In this document: positions 34,201 to 44,690 of the stretch, piece after piece
Numbering within the stretch: position 1 is the stretch's first letter
How the letters are laid out: every line of letters starts with the position of its first letter
The notes under the pieces: model-generated
Seen by the model: only the letters and a program-made list of their open reading frames with translations
The model's database searches: none
Told to the model about the DNA's origin: nothing
Origin: Hypericum androsaemum
Lineage: Eukaryota; Streptophyta; Magnoliopsida; Malpighiales; Hypericaceae
Direction of reading: 5' to 3'
NCBI GenBank assembly: GCA_963995505.1
Contig: OZ023189.1
Location: forward strand, 17,445,495 to 17,509,494
DNA: 64,000 bases
Program-made: the position numbers and the translations under genes

Positions 34201-35483
34201 ATGACCGCTCACTCTTCTTCTCCGTTTCTTTTGTGGGTCCCATCATTGTTTTCAATCTCCGAACACGCTTCCACGACAACGCTGACAACTTCCACGTCAT
34301 TTGCCGGTTACCCTGCTCCACCGTCAAGCAATGCCGCCATCTCGGGCGTGGACTTCAACCCGTCGCTCATCGCCATGATTGTCGTTGTTGTGGCGGCCTT
34401 CCTACTAGTCACCTACTCCTCTCCCGCCACTTCATCCTCTTCATCCGTCGGTGGCGTCGGTGGTGGCGTCGACGTCGGCGCCGCAGGTTTCAGCTGCCGT
34501 CCTACTCCACCACGTTCTCCAACCTAGACTCGCCTCGCCTCCCATTCGACTATTCCTCCTCCGGCGGGGCCGCCGACTTCCACGTGTACTCTCCCTACGG
34601 ACTCGATGACTCCCTCATCAAGACGATCCCTCTGTCTCTTTACAATCCGCCGTCTAACAGTGCCGTTTTGAAAGACTGTGCCGTATGCTTGCTAGAGTTC
34701 GAAGAGAACGACTACATGAGGACTCTCCCAGCATGTTCCCACCCCTTCCACGTGGACTGCATCGACATCTGGCTCCGATCCCACGCAAACTGTCCCCTCT
34801 GCCGTGCCGGGATATTCCTCCCCGATTCCTCCCCCTTCGTCCCCGTCATGTCTGCTAGAATCCGCCCATCCCTCGACGACACCGTTCTCATTTCCCTCCT
34901 CGACCGGGCCAACACCATCACGCCAGCAACGGTTACTGAAACGGTGACGGAGATAACGCCGTGTGTAGACGAGCCGACTCCGAGAAGGAACAGCGGACAC
35001 AATTTTACCGGAAGTTACTCGGAAGATAACAGGGATAACAGAAACAGGTTGCTGAAGAGGTCATACTCGTTTGGGTTCGAGAGGAGCAGCTTTCTGGCGG
35101 CGTCGGAGAGGATGCTCGTAACGGAGCCGGCGACGGCGTCGCCCTGGCGGTTTAGAAGAGGATCGGGATTCTGGAACAAACGGCCGTTGACGCCGTTCAA
35201 GAGCAGAGTGTTCTCGTATAGGTACTACCGGAGCGGGACGATCATGAAGTCACCGTCGTTCTTCCGGCGTAAGTCGATCGGCAGCGGGGGAGGGATCTTC
35301 TTCCCGTTGTCGGAGAGGTTCTCCAACCCCGGAGGCGGCGGATCGTCATCGTCGAGGAGGAGCAAGTCGATGGCGAGCCCGATGTTCCTCCAATCATCGG
35401 TGACGGCGTTCTCCTCGAGCCGGCTGCGGTGCGGCGACCCGGAGGCCCTACTGTCGCCGGAGCGGTTCAACAACAGGACGTAA
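34201..35483 (+). pseudogene. ATL-type RING-H2 finger gene with an apparent frameshift
   Basis: ATL proteins are membrane-anchored E3 ubiquitin ligases, usually from intronless genes. The first frame starts at ATG 34201. It gives an N-terminal hydrophobic stretch and a transmembrane helix (FNPSLIAMIVVVVAAFLLVTY), then runs into out-of-frame sequence and stops at 34525. The rest of the family structure is in a second frame from about 34416 to the stop at 35483. That frame has a basic linker (SRHFILFIRRW), a GLDDSLIKTIPL block and a perfect C3H2C3 RING-H2 (34677-34802, CAVC...CSHPFH..C...CPLC), followed by a long Ser/Arg-rich tail. The switch lies between about 34400 and 34425. The architecture resembles ATL65. 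The intact RING means the break is either recent or an assembly error; if an error, this is a normal gene. Confidence 0.8.
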
Positions 35484-35771
35484 ACACAAGATCGTAAAAG
35501 GAAATTCAGTTGAAGAAAGTGGAAAGGACACGTGGAAGGTGGAGATTGGAGGGAACGGATGGTCCAAGATGGGTGGCGGGAAAGGCTTGGTGATGGGGTC
35601 GGGTATTTAATTTTCGCAGGACGCGAGGTGCAAGTGTGTTTTAAATGATCCGGAGGAGAGAGCGATCTTGAAAAGAGGAGAAGTTTAATGGAGACGGGGA
35701 GGGGTCATTAATGAGGTGGGGAAGAGCATTTAATGAGGGAAATTGACGAGAGCTGGCATATATTTAATTTT

Positions 35772-36605
35772 GAGATAATTACTATCAGGATCTCAGGGTA
35801 TAGTCAAATAGACTCTGAGTACCCTGTAGTTTTCCTACTAATTACTGAGCTCCTGTAGTTTGGTTATTATTATACATTCCGATCCCCGACTGATGTCAGC
35901 ATTTTTTTCTTCCTTTTTTTGTCATAGAAATGACCAAAATGCCCCTCCCACTTAAAAAAATAAAAAGAGCCCTCCGCGCCGCCGTCATCTCCTGCCTAAT
36001 CGAGCCTCTATCCACCAAATCGGTCCTCTCCAAACGGTGTGGCATCGTCCCCCGCGAGGAGGCCACCGATGCAGCCCGCCGCATCGAAAAGGAGGCATTC
36101 GGTGTCGCCGACGGCAACGCCAATGGCTCCGTCCCGGCCAGTGTTGATGATGGGATCGAGATCCTCTAGATGTACTCCAAGGAGATCAGCAAGCGCTCAC
36201 CGGAGACGCGAATGGAGCCCCACCGGAGCCTCGTCGGAGCCTCCCGCTTGCATCCTCGTCGCAGCCTCACGTGAATGGAGCCCCACCGGAGCCTTATCGC
36301 AGCCTCCCGCTTGCGTCCTCGTCGCAGCCTCCCGCTTGCGTTAATTGGTGGTGGTTCGGCGAGAGTTTAATCCCTGTGGCGGTCTCGACGACGACGCCAC
36401 CGGTCGCGTACTTTAATTTTTTTTAGTGGAAGGGGCATTTTGGTCATTTCTATGACAAAAAAAGGAAGAAAAAAATGCTGACATCAGCCAGGGATAGGAA
36501 TGTATAATAATAACCAAACTATAGAGGCTCAGTAATTAGTAGGAAAACTACAGGGTCCTCAGAGTCTATTTGACTATACCCTGGGGTCCTCATAGTAATT
36601 ATCTC
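35772..36605. mobile_element. Pack-MULE carrying a WPP-domain fragment, 834 bp
   Basis: Inverted ends: the left starts GAGATAATTACTATCAGGAT and the reverse complement of the right starts GAGATAATTACTATGAGGAC, with similarity over about 170 bp. The flanking 9-mers TTTAATTTT (35763-35771) and TTCAATTTT (36606-36614) differ at one base. No transposase is present. The GC-rich interior includes a captured host-gene piece. Confidence 0.85.
35966..36203 (+). pseudogene. captured WPP-domain (MAF1/WPP-like) gene fragment
   Basis: The plus frame reads CLIEPLSTKSVLSKRCGIVP, REEATDAARRIEKEAFGVAD and DDGIEIL, then TAG (36167-36169), then MYSKEISKR. This is the WPP domain of plant nuclear-envelope-associated proteins (MFP1-attachment factor, WPP1-3) from just after the WPP motif to the conserved YSKEISKR. 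The stop sits where the family has Gln, so it is one base from the sense codon. The N-terminal WPP tripeptide is missing. Recognition is from memory of the family. Confidence 0.78.
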
Positions 36606-36649
36606 TTCAATTTTTTATATAATAATATATACTTCTCGTATATAATATA

Positions 36650-38069
36650 GAAAAAATTACGCTCAGGCCCCTGTAGTTTGGCGTCCCTCTCTCTGGAGTC
36701 CTCGCATTTTCGAAATCGTTCCTGACGTCTCCGAAGTTTGATTTTATCAACTCTCGAGTCCCTGGCTGACGTCATCGGCTTTTTTTTAATTTTTGGTCAT
36801 GGAAATGACTAAAATACCCTTAAAAAAAATTTACCTTCTTCAACTTTTGACCAAGAACACCAACAACAAAAAATCAACCAAAAAATAAGATCAAACTAAT
36901 CAAAATTAAGAACACAACCAAGAACATCAAGAACAAAAAAAAGCTTAATTAACTAGTGACCAAATTAAATTTAGGACAAACCCTAATTTCTAATGGGAAC
37001 AAATTCATCATGATATTAAACATTGAAACTGGTGGACCCGAGACCCAAATTCATCATCCAAGTCATCTTTCACAGATTCGTCTCCAACGACCGACCGAAG
37101 AGCTCCTCGCGGATTATTTATTAAAGTTGATTTTGGAAAAATCCAAGTCCATAGCAGTTATTTGGTTTCCCGCTTATCGTCTCATCAAACTCCGATCCAC
37201 TTTGATTCAACTAGAAGCACGCGAGTCTTTCTTCCTTCCTGCTCCCCGGGAAGCGACGTAGAGCGAGAAAGAGGAGATGAGCCCCGGGTTCCTGCCGGCG
37301 CTGAGCCGGAGCGAGTTGACTCACCACCGCCTCTACGATAGGTGCCGGCCTCACAGGCGACGAGCTACAACTAGTCGCTCAAGGGATAGCACCGAGACGG
37401 TGACGAGGAGGAGGCAGGGGGTTGAGAAGGAGACCAGGCATTGTCGTTTGGGTCGTGGTCCAAGTGCACTGCCGTTGATCACCGCGACGAGACGGAGACG
37501 GAGCCAAGCTCGACCCTGACGAGTCGTCGAGCACTTGGAGGTGACCCTCCTTGCCGTCGGTGCCTCAATCGAGGTGACCCTGTCCCACTTTTTGATTGTC
37601 GGTGGCGGGACTCCACCGCGGTGACGCCGCTGTGAGAAAGGGATGACCTTAACGCCGATTGGGACGCCGGTTGCAGCTTCTGGATTAATGGGCGAAACCC
37701 TAGATTTTGTTCTTTGTGATTTTGTTTATTGGAACTTGAAACAAAAAAGGATTAATGGATCTTAAAGATGATGTTCATGTTTATTGGATCTGGTTTTTTT
37801 ATTTCAATTATTAAACTTGAAGATTATGTTCATGTTTTTGGTTCGGTTGAAGTAGATGGATCTTTGGAGAGGAAGAAGTAGGTTTTTTTTTGTTTTTGAA
37901 GGATATTTTAGTCATTTCCATGACAAAAATGAAAAAAAAGTCGATGACGTCAGCGAGGGACCCGAGAGTTGATAAAACCAAATTTTGGGGACGTCAGGAA
38001 CGATTTCGAAAATGCAGGGACTCCAAAAAGAGGAACGCTAAACTACAGGGACTTGAGCATAATTTTCCT
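36650..38069. mobile_element. MULE-type TIR element with a GC-rich interior, 1420 bp
   Basis: Inverted ends: left GAAAAAATTACGCTCAGGCC and right (reverse complement) AGGAAAATTATGCTCAAGTC, with inverted similarity over about 170 bp. The exact 9-bp target duplication TATAATATA lies at 36641-36649 and 38070-38078. The interior (about 37020-37700) is GC-rich and may be captured genic DNA, but I recognise no family in any frame. Confidence 0.85.
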
Positions 38070-38078
38070 TATAATATA

Positions 38079-38916
38079 TTATATCCTCGAATTTCACCCC
38101 AAAATATTCCCTCCCTGGCCCCAGGTTTCTGATTTTTGACGTGTAACACCGATTATTTTGAGAAAATAGAAATTAGGAAGACTTTTGAGTTGGGGATGGA
38201 CAATTATGGGAGTTTGGCTTGGTGGTTATATATGGATGGAACGGGTTTGAATTCAGTGGGGATAAGAATTGTCTCCAATAAAATAGATCAAGTTATTATA
38301 TTTATAGACACGATTTTTAATGACTATCAGATTTGTAAACACGATTTTTAATAAAATCTGATAGCCCAAACAAAATTTTTTCCATGGGAACGACTTTTAT
38401 GTTATCCATACTCAATCCAAAACTTAGATGAGGCTGGATAGAGAAGAGGAGGTGATTAGGCTACTGTAGGCTGGTGCCCTCTTTTTCTGTGTTGATTTAC
38501 TAGCCAATGTAAGTTCGAGACGGATCTTTAATGATGATAATTAGACTGAAAATCGAGACCTCTTAATTAATATAAGACAATTTTTTTGCCGATTCATTTG
38601 TTGTTGAATTAAATTTTACATCAGATTGATACTTCTTTACCTTTATTTTATTGCTTAGATATGCTTGTATATTTTTTTCAATTGGGTCACTGACAGTATG
38701 GTTATAGCGCCATGTGAAATGGGTTTGGGGTGATTAAATGAGAGTAACATGGGATGTATGATATTATGTACTATACCCTGAGCGAATATCTTTTTTGGAA
38801 AACGGTACCTGGATGAAATATATGGTCTCTCTTCCGCCTATATTTTCCAGGCATAAATGCTGGTTTGGTTTGGTTAGGCGTTAAAAGGGCATTGTGGAGT
38901 CTATAATTTTAAATTC
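38079..38916. other. intergenic, no gene seen
   Basis: AT-rich; no supported gene between the MULE and the copia element. Confidence 0.55.
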
Positions 38917-38921
38917 TATCC

Positions 38922-39339
38922 TTTTGGGAAATAACCCACTTTCCGTGGACCCACACAACGCAACGAACAAGACCGGAGCAAGATCTACGAACACAACGAG
39001 GAGATCGACCACAACTACAAATAAAGAAAGGACCCACAGTCAAACAAGAACAATAGATTTGGTAACCCGGTTCGATCTGAAATGATCTACGTCCGGGGGC
39101 GTACCAAGCCAGGAGAAATTTCACTAATACACTCGATGTACACTTTGGAGCTACGCAGGCTCAACAATGGTAGTTTCTCTCTCCTCTTCTCTCTCTCTAT
39201 TTTTCTTTCTGAAGGAAGAAGAAGAAAAAGATGCAGCACAGTGTTCGAGAAGTGGGTATTTATAGTGCCTGAAGGACTTGCGGTCCCAGTTCTGGACGGG
39301 GGCTACGCCCCCCGGTGTCCGAATTCTCCATACCCAACA
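38922..39339 (-). repeat. 3' LTR of the copia element (short form)
   Basis: 418 bp. It matches the other LTR closely but lacks an internal segment of about 201 bp that corresponds to 43706-43906. Confidence 0.9.
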
Positions 39340-39432
39340 ATCTCCCACCTGGAGACTGTCCTCAACACTTGTCACCATTCACTTGATGATCTCCTTCTCC
39401 TTTTCACCTCTTGGTACGCCGGGTCTTTTTCT

Positions 39433-42400
39433 CTAGTTTACTAGACCCGCTGAAGCCATGTTAAGCTTCAGCTTCTCTAAGGTAACCACCTTAGTCAACA
39501 TATCCGCGGGATTCACTTTCCCGTCAATCTTTTCAAGCCTTAAGATCTTCCTTTCCAAGAGATCACGTATGTAGTGATACTTCAACTCAATGTGCTTTGT
39601 CCTTGAGTGGAAGGCGGGATTTTTTGCCAAGTGTATCGCACTTTGGCTATCACTGTGGAGCACACTCTCACTTTGCTCTTTCCCCAACTCCCCCAAGAAA
39701 CTTTGCAACCATACCATCTCTTTACTTGCTTCCGTCACGGCCACGTACTCACTTTCTGCGGTTGACAAAGCTATTACCTTTTGTAGTCTCGAGGCCCAAG
39801 ATATCGCTGTCCCTCCCAGCGTAAAGACATAACCACTTATGCTCCTCTTCTCATCATGGTCATTGGACCCCAAGTCCGCATCACAATAGCCTAGGAGCAT
39901 CACATCTTTGCCCTCAAAACAAAGATACTTCTCGGTGGTACCTCTCAAGTAGCCAAGGATCCATTTCACTGCAACCCAATGTTGCTCACCCGGATTGCTC
40001 ATGAACTTGCTCACTACTCCCACCGCATGTGCTATGTCTGGCCTCATACAAATCATAGCATACATCAAGCTACCCACCGCCGATGCATAGGGAGTCTTCT
40101 CTATTTTATCCTCCTCTGCCTTAGTCTTAGGCGAGTCCTTCTTGGACAATTTGAAGTATCCAGCTAAAGGAGTCAACTTGGGGTTGGTATTTTGCATACT
40201 GAACCTCTCCAGCACCTTCTCAATGTACTCGGCTTGTGAGAGAAATAGCTTCCCTGCAGCTCTATCTCTCTCAATCCTCATCCCAAGGATTTGCTTAGCC
40301 TCACCCAAGTCTTTCATGGCAAACCTTTCGGATAATTGCTTCTTCACCTTGCTCACCTCACTTGTACTGGTGCCTGCTATCAACATGTCATCAACATAAA
40401 GCACGAGGATGATATAGCCATTATCCAGCTTCTTCATATAACAACAATGATCCGCTCCACAACGAGAAAATTCAATCTCGCAAATGAATCCATCAAACTT
40501 CTTGTACCATTGTCTTGGAGCTTGCTTCAACCCGTACAAGCTCTTCCTCAGCCTGCACACAAGCTTACTGTCACTTTGAAAGAACCCCTCTGGTTACTCC
40601 ATGTAGATCTTCTCCTCTAGATCACCATGGAGAAATGCCGTCTTCACATCCATTTGCTCTAGCAATAGATCTTCAGCAGCCACCATACTTAGCACCATCC
40701 AGATGGTGGTCATCTTCACAACAGGAGTGAAGATGTCAGTGAAGTCAATACCATACTTCTGCTGAAATCCCTTTACAACCAGTCTTGCTTTGTAACGTTC
40801 GGTGCCATCCGCCTCTTTCTTCACTCTATAGACCCACTTATTTTGCAGTGCTTTCTTGCATTTGGGAAGTTGAACTAACTCCCATATCCCATTGCTCCTC
40901 AAGGACTCCATCTTATCATCCATGGCAAGTTTCCACTTGTTCACTTGCTCACTTTTTTGAGCTTCTGCAAAATCTTCAGGTTCACCTCAATCGGTCAATA
41001 AGAGATAGAAATTTGCTGGCGAATATCTATCCGGAGATCCACGTTGTCTAGTGGACCTCCTCTATGGAACCACTGTTAGTGGTGATCTTGGCTCCATCTC
41101 CACTTTGGCCTCTTGGCCATCAAGTATTCTGCTCCCACCCGAGTTTGAAATGTCTAACTCGACCACCTCACTGGTAGGACCCACTTCATCAGCTAAATCC
41201 CCCTTGTCCTTGTACATCACCTTCTCATTGAATATGACATCCCGGCTCCTCACAGCCTTTCGGTTCTTCTCATCCCAAAAGCAGAACCCGAACTCATCTC
41301 CTCCATATCCAATGAATGTGCACTTCTTGGACTTTGCATTAAGCTTACTCCTATCACATGCATCCACAAGCACATAGGAAACACAACCAAACACTCATAA
41401 GAAAGTTAGATCAACCTCTTTGCCACTCCACACCTCCTCCGGTATCTCATTCCCCAAAGGAGTTGATGGCCCTCTGTTGATCAAGAATGCTGCAGTGTTT
41501 ACAGCATCAGCCCAAAACATCTTCGGAAGGCCACTCTTCAACCTCATGGCCCATGCTCTCTCATTTAGTGTTCGGTTCATCCTCTCAGCTATGCCATTTT
41601 GCTGGGGGGTCCCAGCTACCGTCTTTTCCATGCGAATCCCATACTTCGCACAAAAGTCTTTGAACTCTTGAAGCTCGTACTCACCACCATTATCGGACCT
41701 CAAACACTTTACCTTGAGATTCATCTCGTTCTCCACAAGAGCCTTCCACTTCTTGAAGGCATTGAAGGCATCAGACTTATGCTTTAGGAAGTAGACCCAC
41801 ACCTTCCTTGTGGAGTCATCTATGAAAGTCATGTAATACAAGGAACCACCCATGGATGCCACCGGTGCCGGTTCCCACAGATCACTATGGACCAATTCAA
41901 GCTTCTCCGCCTTAGGAGTTCTACCACTTCTTGAGAAGCTCATCCTCTTCTGCTTCCCAAATACACAGTCTTCACAAAGATCCACGTCCACGGTCTTTAG
42001 ACCCGGTAGCTTCCCCCTTGAACAAAGCACCTGCATCCCCTTCTCACTCATGTGGCCAAGCCTACTATGCCACCGATCTTCATCATTGGTTGCTCCTACG
42101 AGATCAATGTTTTCATGAGTGTTCCTTGTCATGTACAACGTATCTTCCTTCTCACCACGAGCCACCACTCTAGCTCCTTTGGTGATCTTCCATGTCCGAC
42201 AATCAAAGGTCACATTATACCCCTCTTCATCTAGTTGTCCCAAGGAGAGCAAATTCCTTCTTAACCCAGGGATGTGTCTCACTCCCTTCAACAATAACAA
42301 TGATCCATTGGGAGTATTGATTCTCACATCTCCTTTACCCACAATTTGTAATGGCTCATCATCGACTAGATAAACCTTACCAAATTCTCGTGGGGTATAC

Positions 42401-43311
42401 AATTCCATTATTCCCTTATCGCTACAAGAGTGAAATGATGCTCCTGAATCCAATACTCAAGCCTCTAATGGGCTACTAACACTCAAGATCAATGCATCCC
42501 CATGGTCCTCTGTTATTGCATTTGCCGACTTGTCCTCCTTCTTCGGTGCCTTGCATTGGGTTCTGAAGTGGCCAAACTTCTCATAATTCCAACATTTAAT
42601 AGAACTCATGTCCCTCTTCGAACCATCCTTCGATTTGGACTTGGACCTGCTCCGGTCCTTCTTTCCCTTCCACTTAGATTCGGACCTCCCTCTATTGCTA
42701 GCATTCAAAGCCGAACCCGAGGCTACTCCAGACTCTTTCCTACGAATCTCCTCACTCATAATCAAGTCCCTCACCTCGTCCAACTTGAGTACCGCCTTCC
42801 CCGCCGAGGCACTCACCGTCGTGACCGTGCGACTCCAACTATCGGATAAGGAACTTAGCAAAATTAGAGCTTGTACCTCATCATCGAAGTCAATCTTCAC
42901 CGAGCTCAAAGAAGCGATGGTCGTATTAAACTCGTACAGGTGTACCGACACCGAGGTACTCTCCGCCATCTTAAGGTTGAAGAGCTTCCTCATCAAGTGA
43001 ACCTTGTTGGCCGCCGAGGGCTTCTCGTACATCTCGGACAATATCTTCAATAACTCCTTGGTTGACTTTGCCTTTATCGTAAGCAAAGCCACATTTTTGG
43101 TCAAGGACAAGCGAATCACACTTATCGCTTTCCTATCCAACAACGCCCAATCCTTCTCATCAATGCTATCGGGCTTCTTCTCTTCAAGTGCGGGGTGCAA
43201 ATCTCTACTGTACAAGTAGTCCTCGATTTGCATCTTCAAATACCCATAGTCCACTCCATCGAACTTCTCCACGGGAGATTTACTATCACCCATCGTGCTT
43301 GCTCCTACCAC
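39433..43311 (-). pseudogene. copia gag-pol with in-frame stop codons
   Basis: One reading frame of about 1290 codons, with no frameshift that I can see, is cut by stops at 42457-42459, 41395-41397, 41062-41064, about 40988-40990 and 40594-40596. Domains in order: gag with a zinc knuckle CWNYEKFGHFRTQC (the second Cys is replaced by Tyr); protease LDSGASFHSC; integrase HSRLGHMSEKG with CEDC, then LRSDNGGEY and GTPQQNGIAE; reverse transcriptase LYVDDMLIAG; RNase H GYCDADLGS and STAESEYVA. Each stop is one C-to-T or G-to-A transition from a plausible sense codon. The pattern fits deamination of methylated cytosine in a silenced element. Confidence 0.9.
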
Positions 43312-43340
43312 GCCCTAAACCTGGGTACTCTGATACCAGT

Positions 43341-43963
43341 TGTTGGGAAATAACCCACTTTCCGTGGACCCACACAACGCAACGAACAAGACCGGAGCAA
43401 GATCTACGAACACAACGAGGAGATCGACCACAACTACAAATAAAGAAAGGACCCACAGTCAAACAAGAATAATAGATTTGGTAACCTGGTTCGATCTGGA
43501 ATGATTTACGTCCTGGGGCGTACCAAGCCAGGAGAGATTTCACTAATACACTCGATGTACACTTTGGAGCTACGCAGGCTCAACAATGGTAGTTTCTCTC
43601 TCCTCTTCTCTCTCTCTCTCTGTTTTTCTTTCTGAAGGAAGAAGAAGAAAAAGATGCAGCATAGTGTTCGAGAAGTGGGTATTTATAGTGCCTGAAGGAC
43701 TTGCGATCGCAAGTTGGCTTGCGATCGCAAGTTGGGTCGAATTGGGAACTTTCTGTAACTCTTGAGGACTTGCGATAGCTAGTTGATTTGCGATCGCAAG
43801 TTGGTCCAGCCACATTGCGTACCGTCTAGGCAGGGGGCGCTGCCCCCTTAAACCCCCGCTAGGTGGCGCTGCCCCCTAGACCCCTGCGACCTGACCTGGC
43901 ACGTCGGTCCCAGTTCTGGACAGGGGCTACGCCCCCCGATGTCCGAAGTCTCCATATCCAACA
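43341..43963 (-). repeat. 5' LTR of the copia element (long form)
   Basis: 623 bp, TGTTGGGAAAT...CCAACA. The extra 201-bp segment carries three copies of a GCGATCGC palindrome, two of them in the 16-base perfect palindrome ACTTGCGATCGCAAGT or nearly so, and a GC-rich inverted repeat around GTCTAGGCAGGGGGCGC (about 43827). Confidence 0.92.
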
Positions 43964-43969
43964 TATCCA

Positions 43970-44310
43970 AGCAGTCTCCAACCTGTGAAGTTTGCAAATT
44001 CAGATGGCCGAGCTATATGGAATGAGACTAGTTACATCAATGAAGTTTCTACTATTTCAAATTTCGTGTAACTCGAATCTGTTTAACGAGTGTGCAGAAA
44101 ATTAGAAGGGTTAGGAAAAAAATACCAATTCCATGAGGTTTGCACATTCAGATGGCTAAACTATATGGAATGAGACTAGTTGATTTAATTTAAAATTTCA
44201 GTCCGATTTTTTAATAAAAAATATAAAAAAAATTACAAACAGATATGAGGTCTGTTTTTTTAAATGGGAAATGAGGTAATTTAACGTTGCCTATTTTCTT
44301 GTCGCAAGAA
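43970..44310. other. intergenic, no gene seen
   Basis: Two diverged copies of a sequence containing TTCAGATGGC(C/T) and TATATGGAATGAGACTAGTT occur at about 43998-44035 and 44148-44185. No gene is evident. Confidence 0.45.
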
Positions 44311-44321
44311 TGGAAGCTCAA

Positions 44322-44515
44322 AGCCCAATTTGCAAAGGACAAAAGCCCATGTGTTACACGTGTGTAATCCATCGCACGTGCGAGGATTGATCCCAGTCCC
44401 AAAACCCCCAAGTCTCCCTCTTTCTCTTGCGTGCTAGGGTTTAAGTTTTTGGACCAATCGTGAAATAGACGAAACCTGGGACGAGTCGAGAAGAGAGAGA
44501 GAGAGAGAGAGAGAG
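44322..44515 (+). promoter_or_regulatory. TOM6 promoter: site II motifs, telo-box, GA repeat
   Basis: AGCCCA (TGGGCT on the other strand) occurs at 44322-44327 and 44344-44349. CACGTG occurs at 44357-44362 and 44375-44380. A telo-box, CTAGGGTTT, lies at 44434-44442. A (GA)n run of about 25 bp (44491-44515) sits just before the start codon. TGGGCY site II elements and telo-boxes are known to be frequent in plant promoters for mitochondrial and ribosomal proteins. Confidence 0.5.
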
Positions 44516-44525
44516 ATCGGTGAAG

Positions 44526-44690
44526 ATGTTTCCGGGGATGTTTATGAGGAAGCCGGACAAGGAGGCGGCGCTGAAGCAGCTGAAGGTCCACGTGGCAATG
44601 TTCGGGGCGTGGGTGGCCGTTATCCGCGTCACCCCTTACATCCTCGGCTACCTCTCCGATGAGAAAGACCAACTCTCCCTCGACTTCTAA
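44526..44690 (+). CDS. TOM6: TOM6, mitochondrial outer-membrane import subunit
   Basis: A 54-aa intronless frame that begins MFPGMFMRKPDKEAALKQLK and continues VHVAMFGAWVAVIRVTPYIL to the C-terminus GYLSDEKDQLSLDF. The length and both ends match plant TOM6. TOM6 is a small tail-anchored subunit that stabilises the TOM translocase in the outer mitochondrial membrane. The single helix is about residues 22-42. A longer open frame on the opposite strand is only a shadow. The upstream site II and telo-box motifs support a housekeeping mitochondrial gene. Confidence 0.93.
   Translation: MFPGMFMRKPDKEAALKQLKVHVAMFGAWVAVIRVTPYILGYLSDEKDQLSLDF

Larger units (their letters stand above)
38922..43963 (-). 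mobile_element. structurally complete Ty1/copia retrotransposon
   Basis: LTRs at 38922-39339 (3', 418 bp) and 43341-43963 (5', 623 bp) flank one gag-pol frame. The target duplication TATCC is exact (38917-38921 and 43964-43968). The primer-binding site next to the 5' LTR reads TGGTATCAGAGTACC on the minus strand (about 43324-43338), matching initiator tRNA-Met usage. The polypurine tract GGTGGGAGAT lies at 39340-39349. The first bases of the 3' LTR are TTTTGGG where the 5' LTR has TGTTGGG, a decayed TG end. Confidence 0.93.

Noticed and set aside
34692..35002. Minus frames over the ATL RING region
   Set aside because: They are antisense shadows of the conserved RING-H2 sequence.
36956..37261. 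101-codon plus frame in the third MULE with a weak NAC-like phrase (PTEELLADYL)
   Set aside because: Only about ten residues resemble a NAC domain and the following subdomains are absent. Too weak to call a captured NAC gene.
44211..44672. 153-codon minus frame over TOM6
   Set aside because: It is the shadow of the conserved 54-aa TOM6 frame, with no family similarity of its own.
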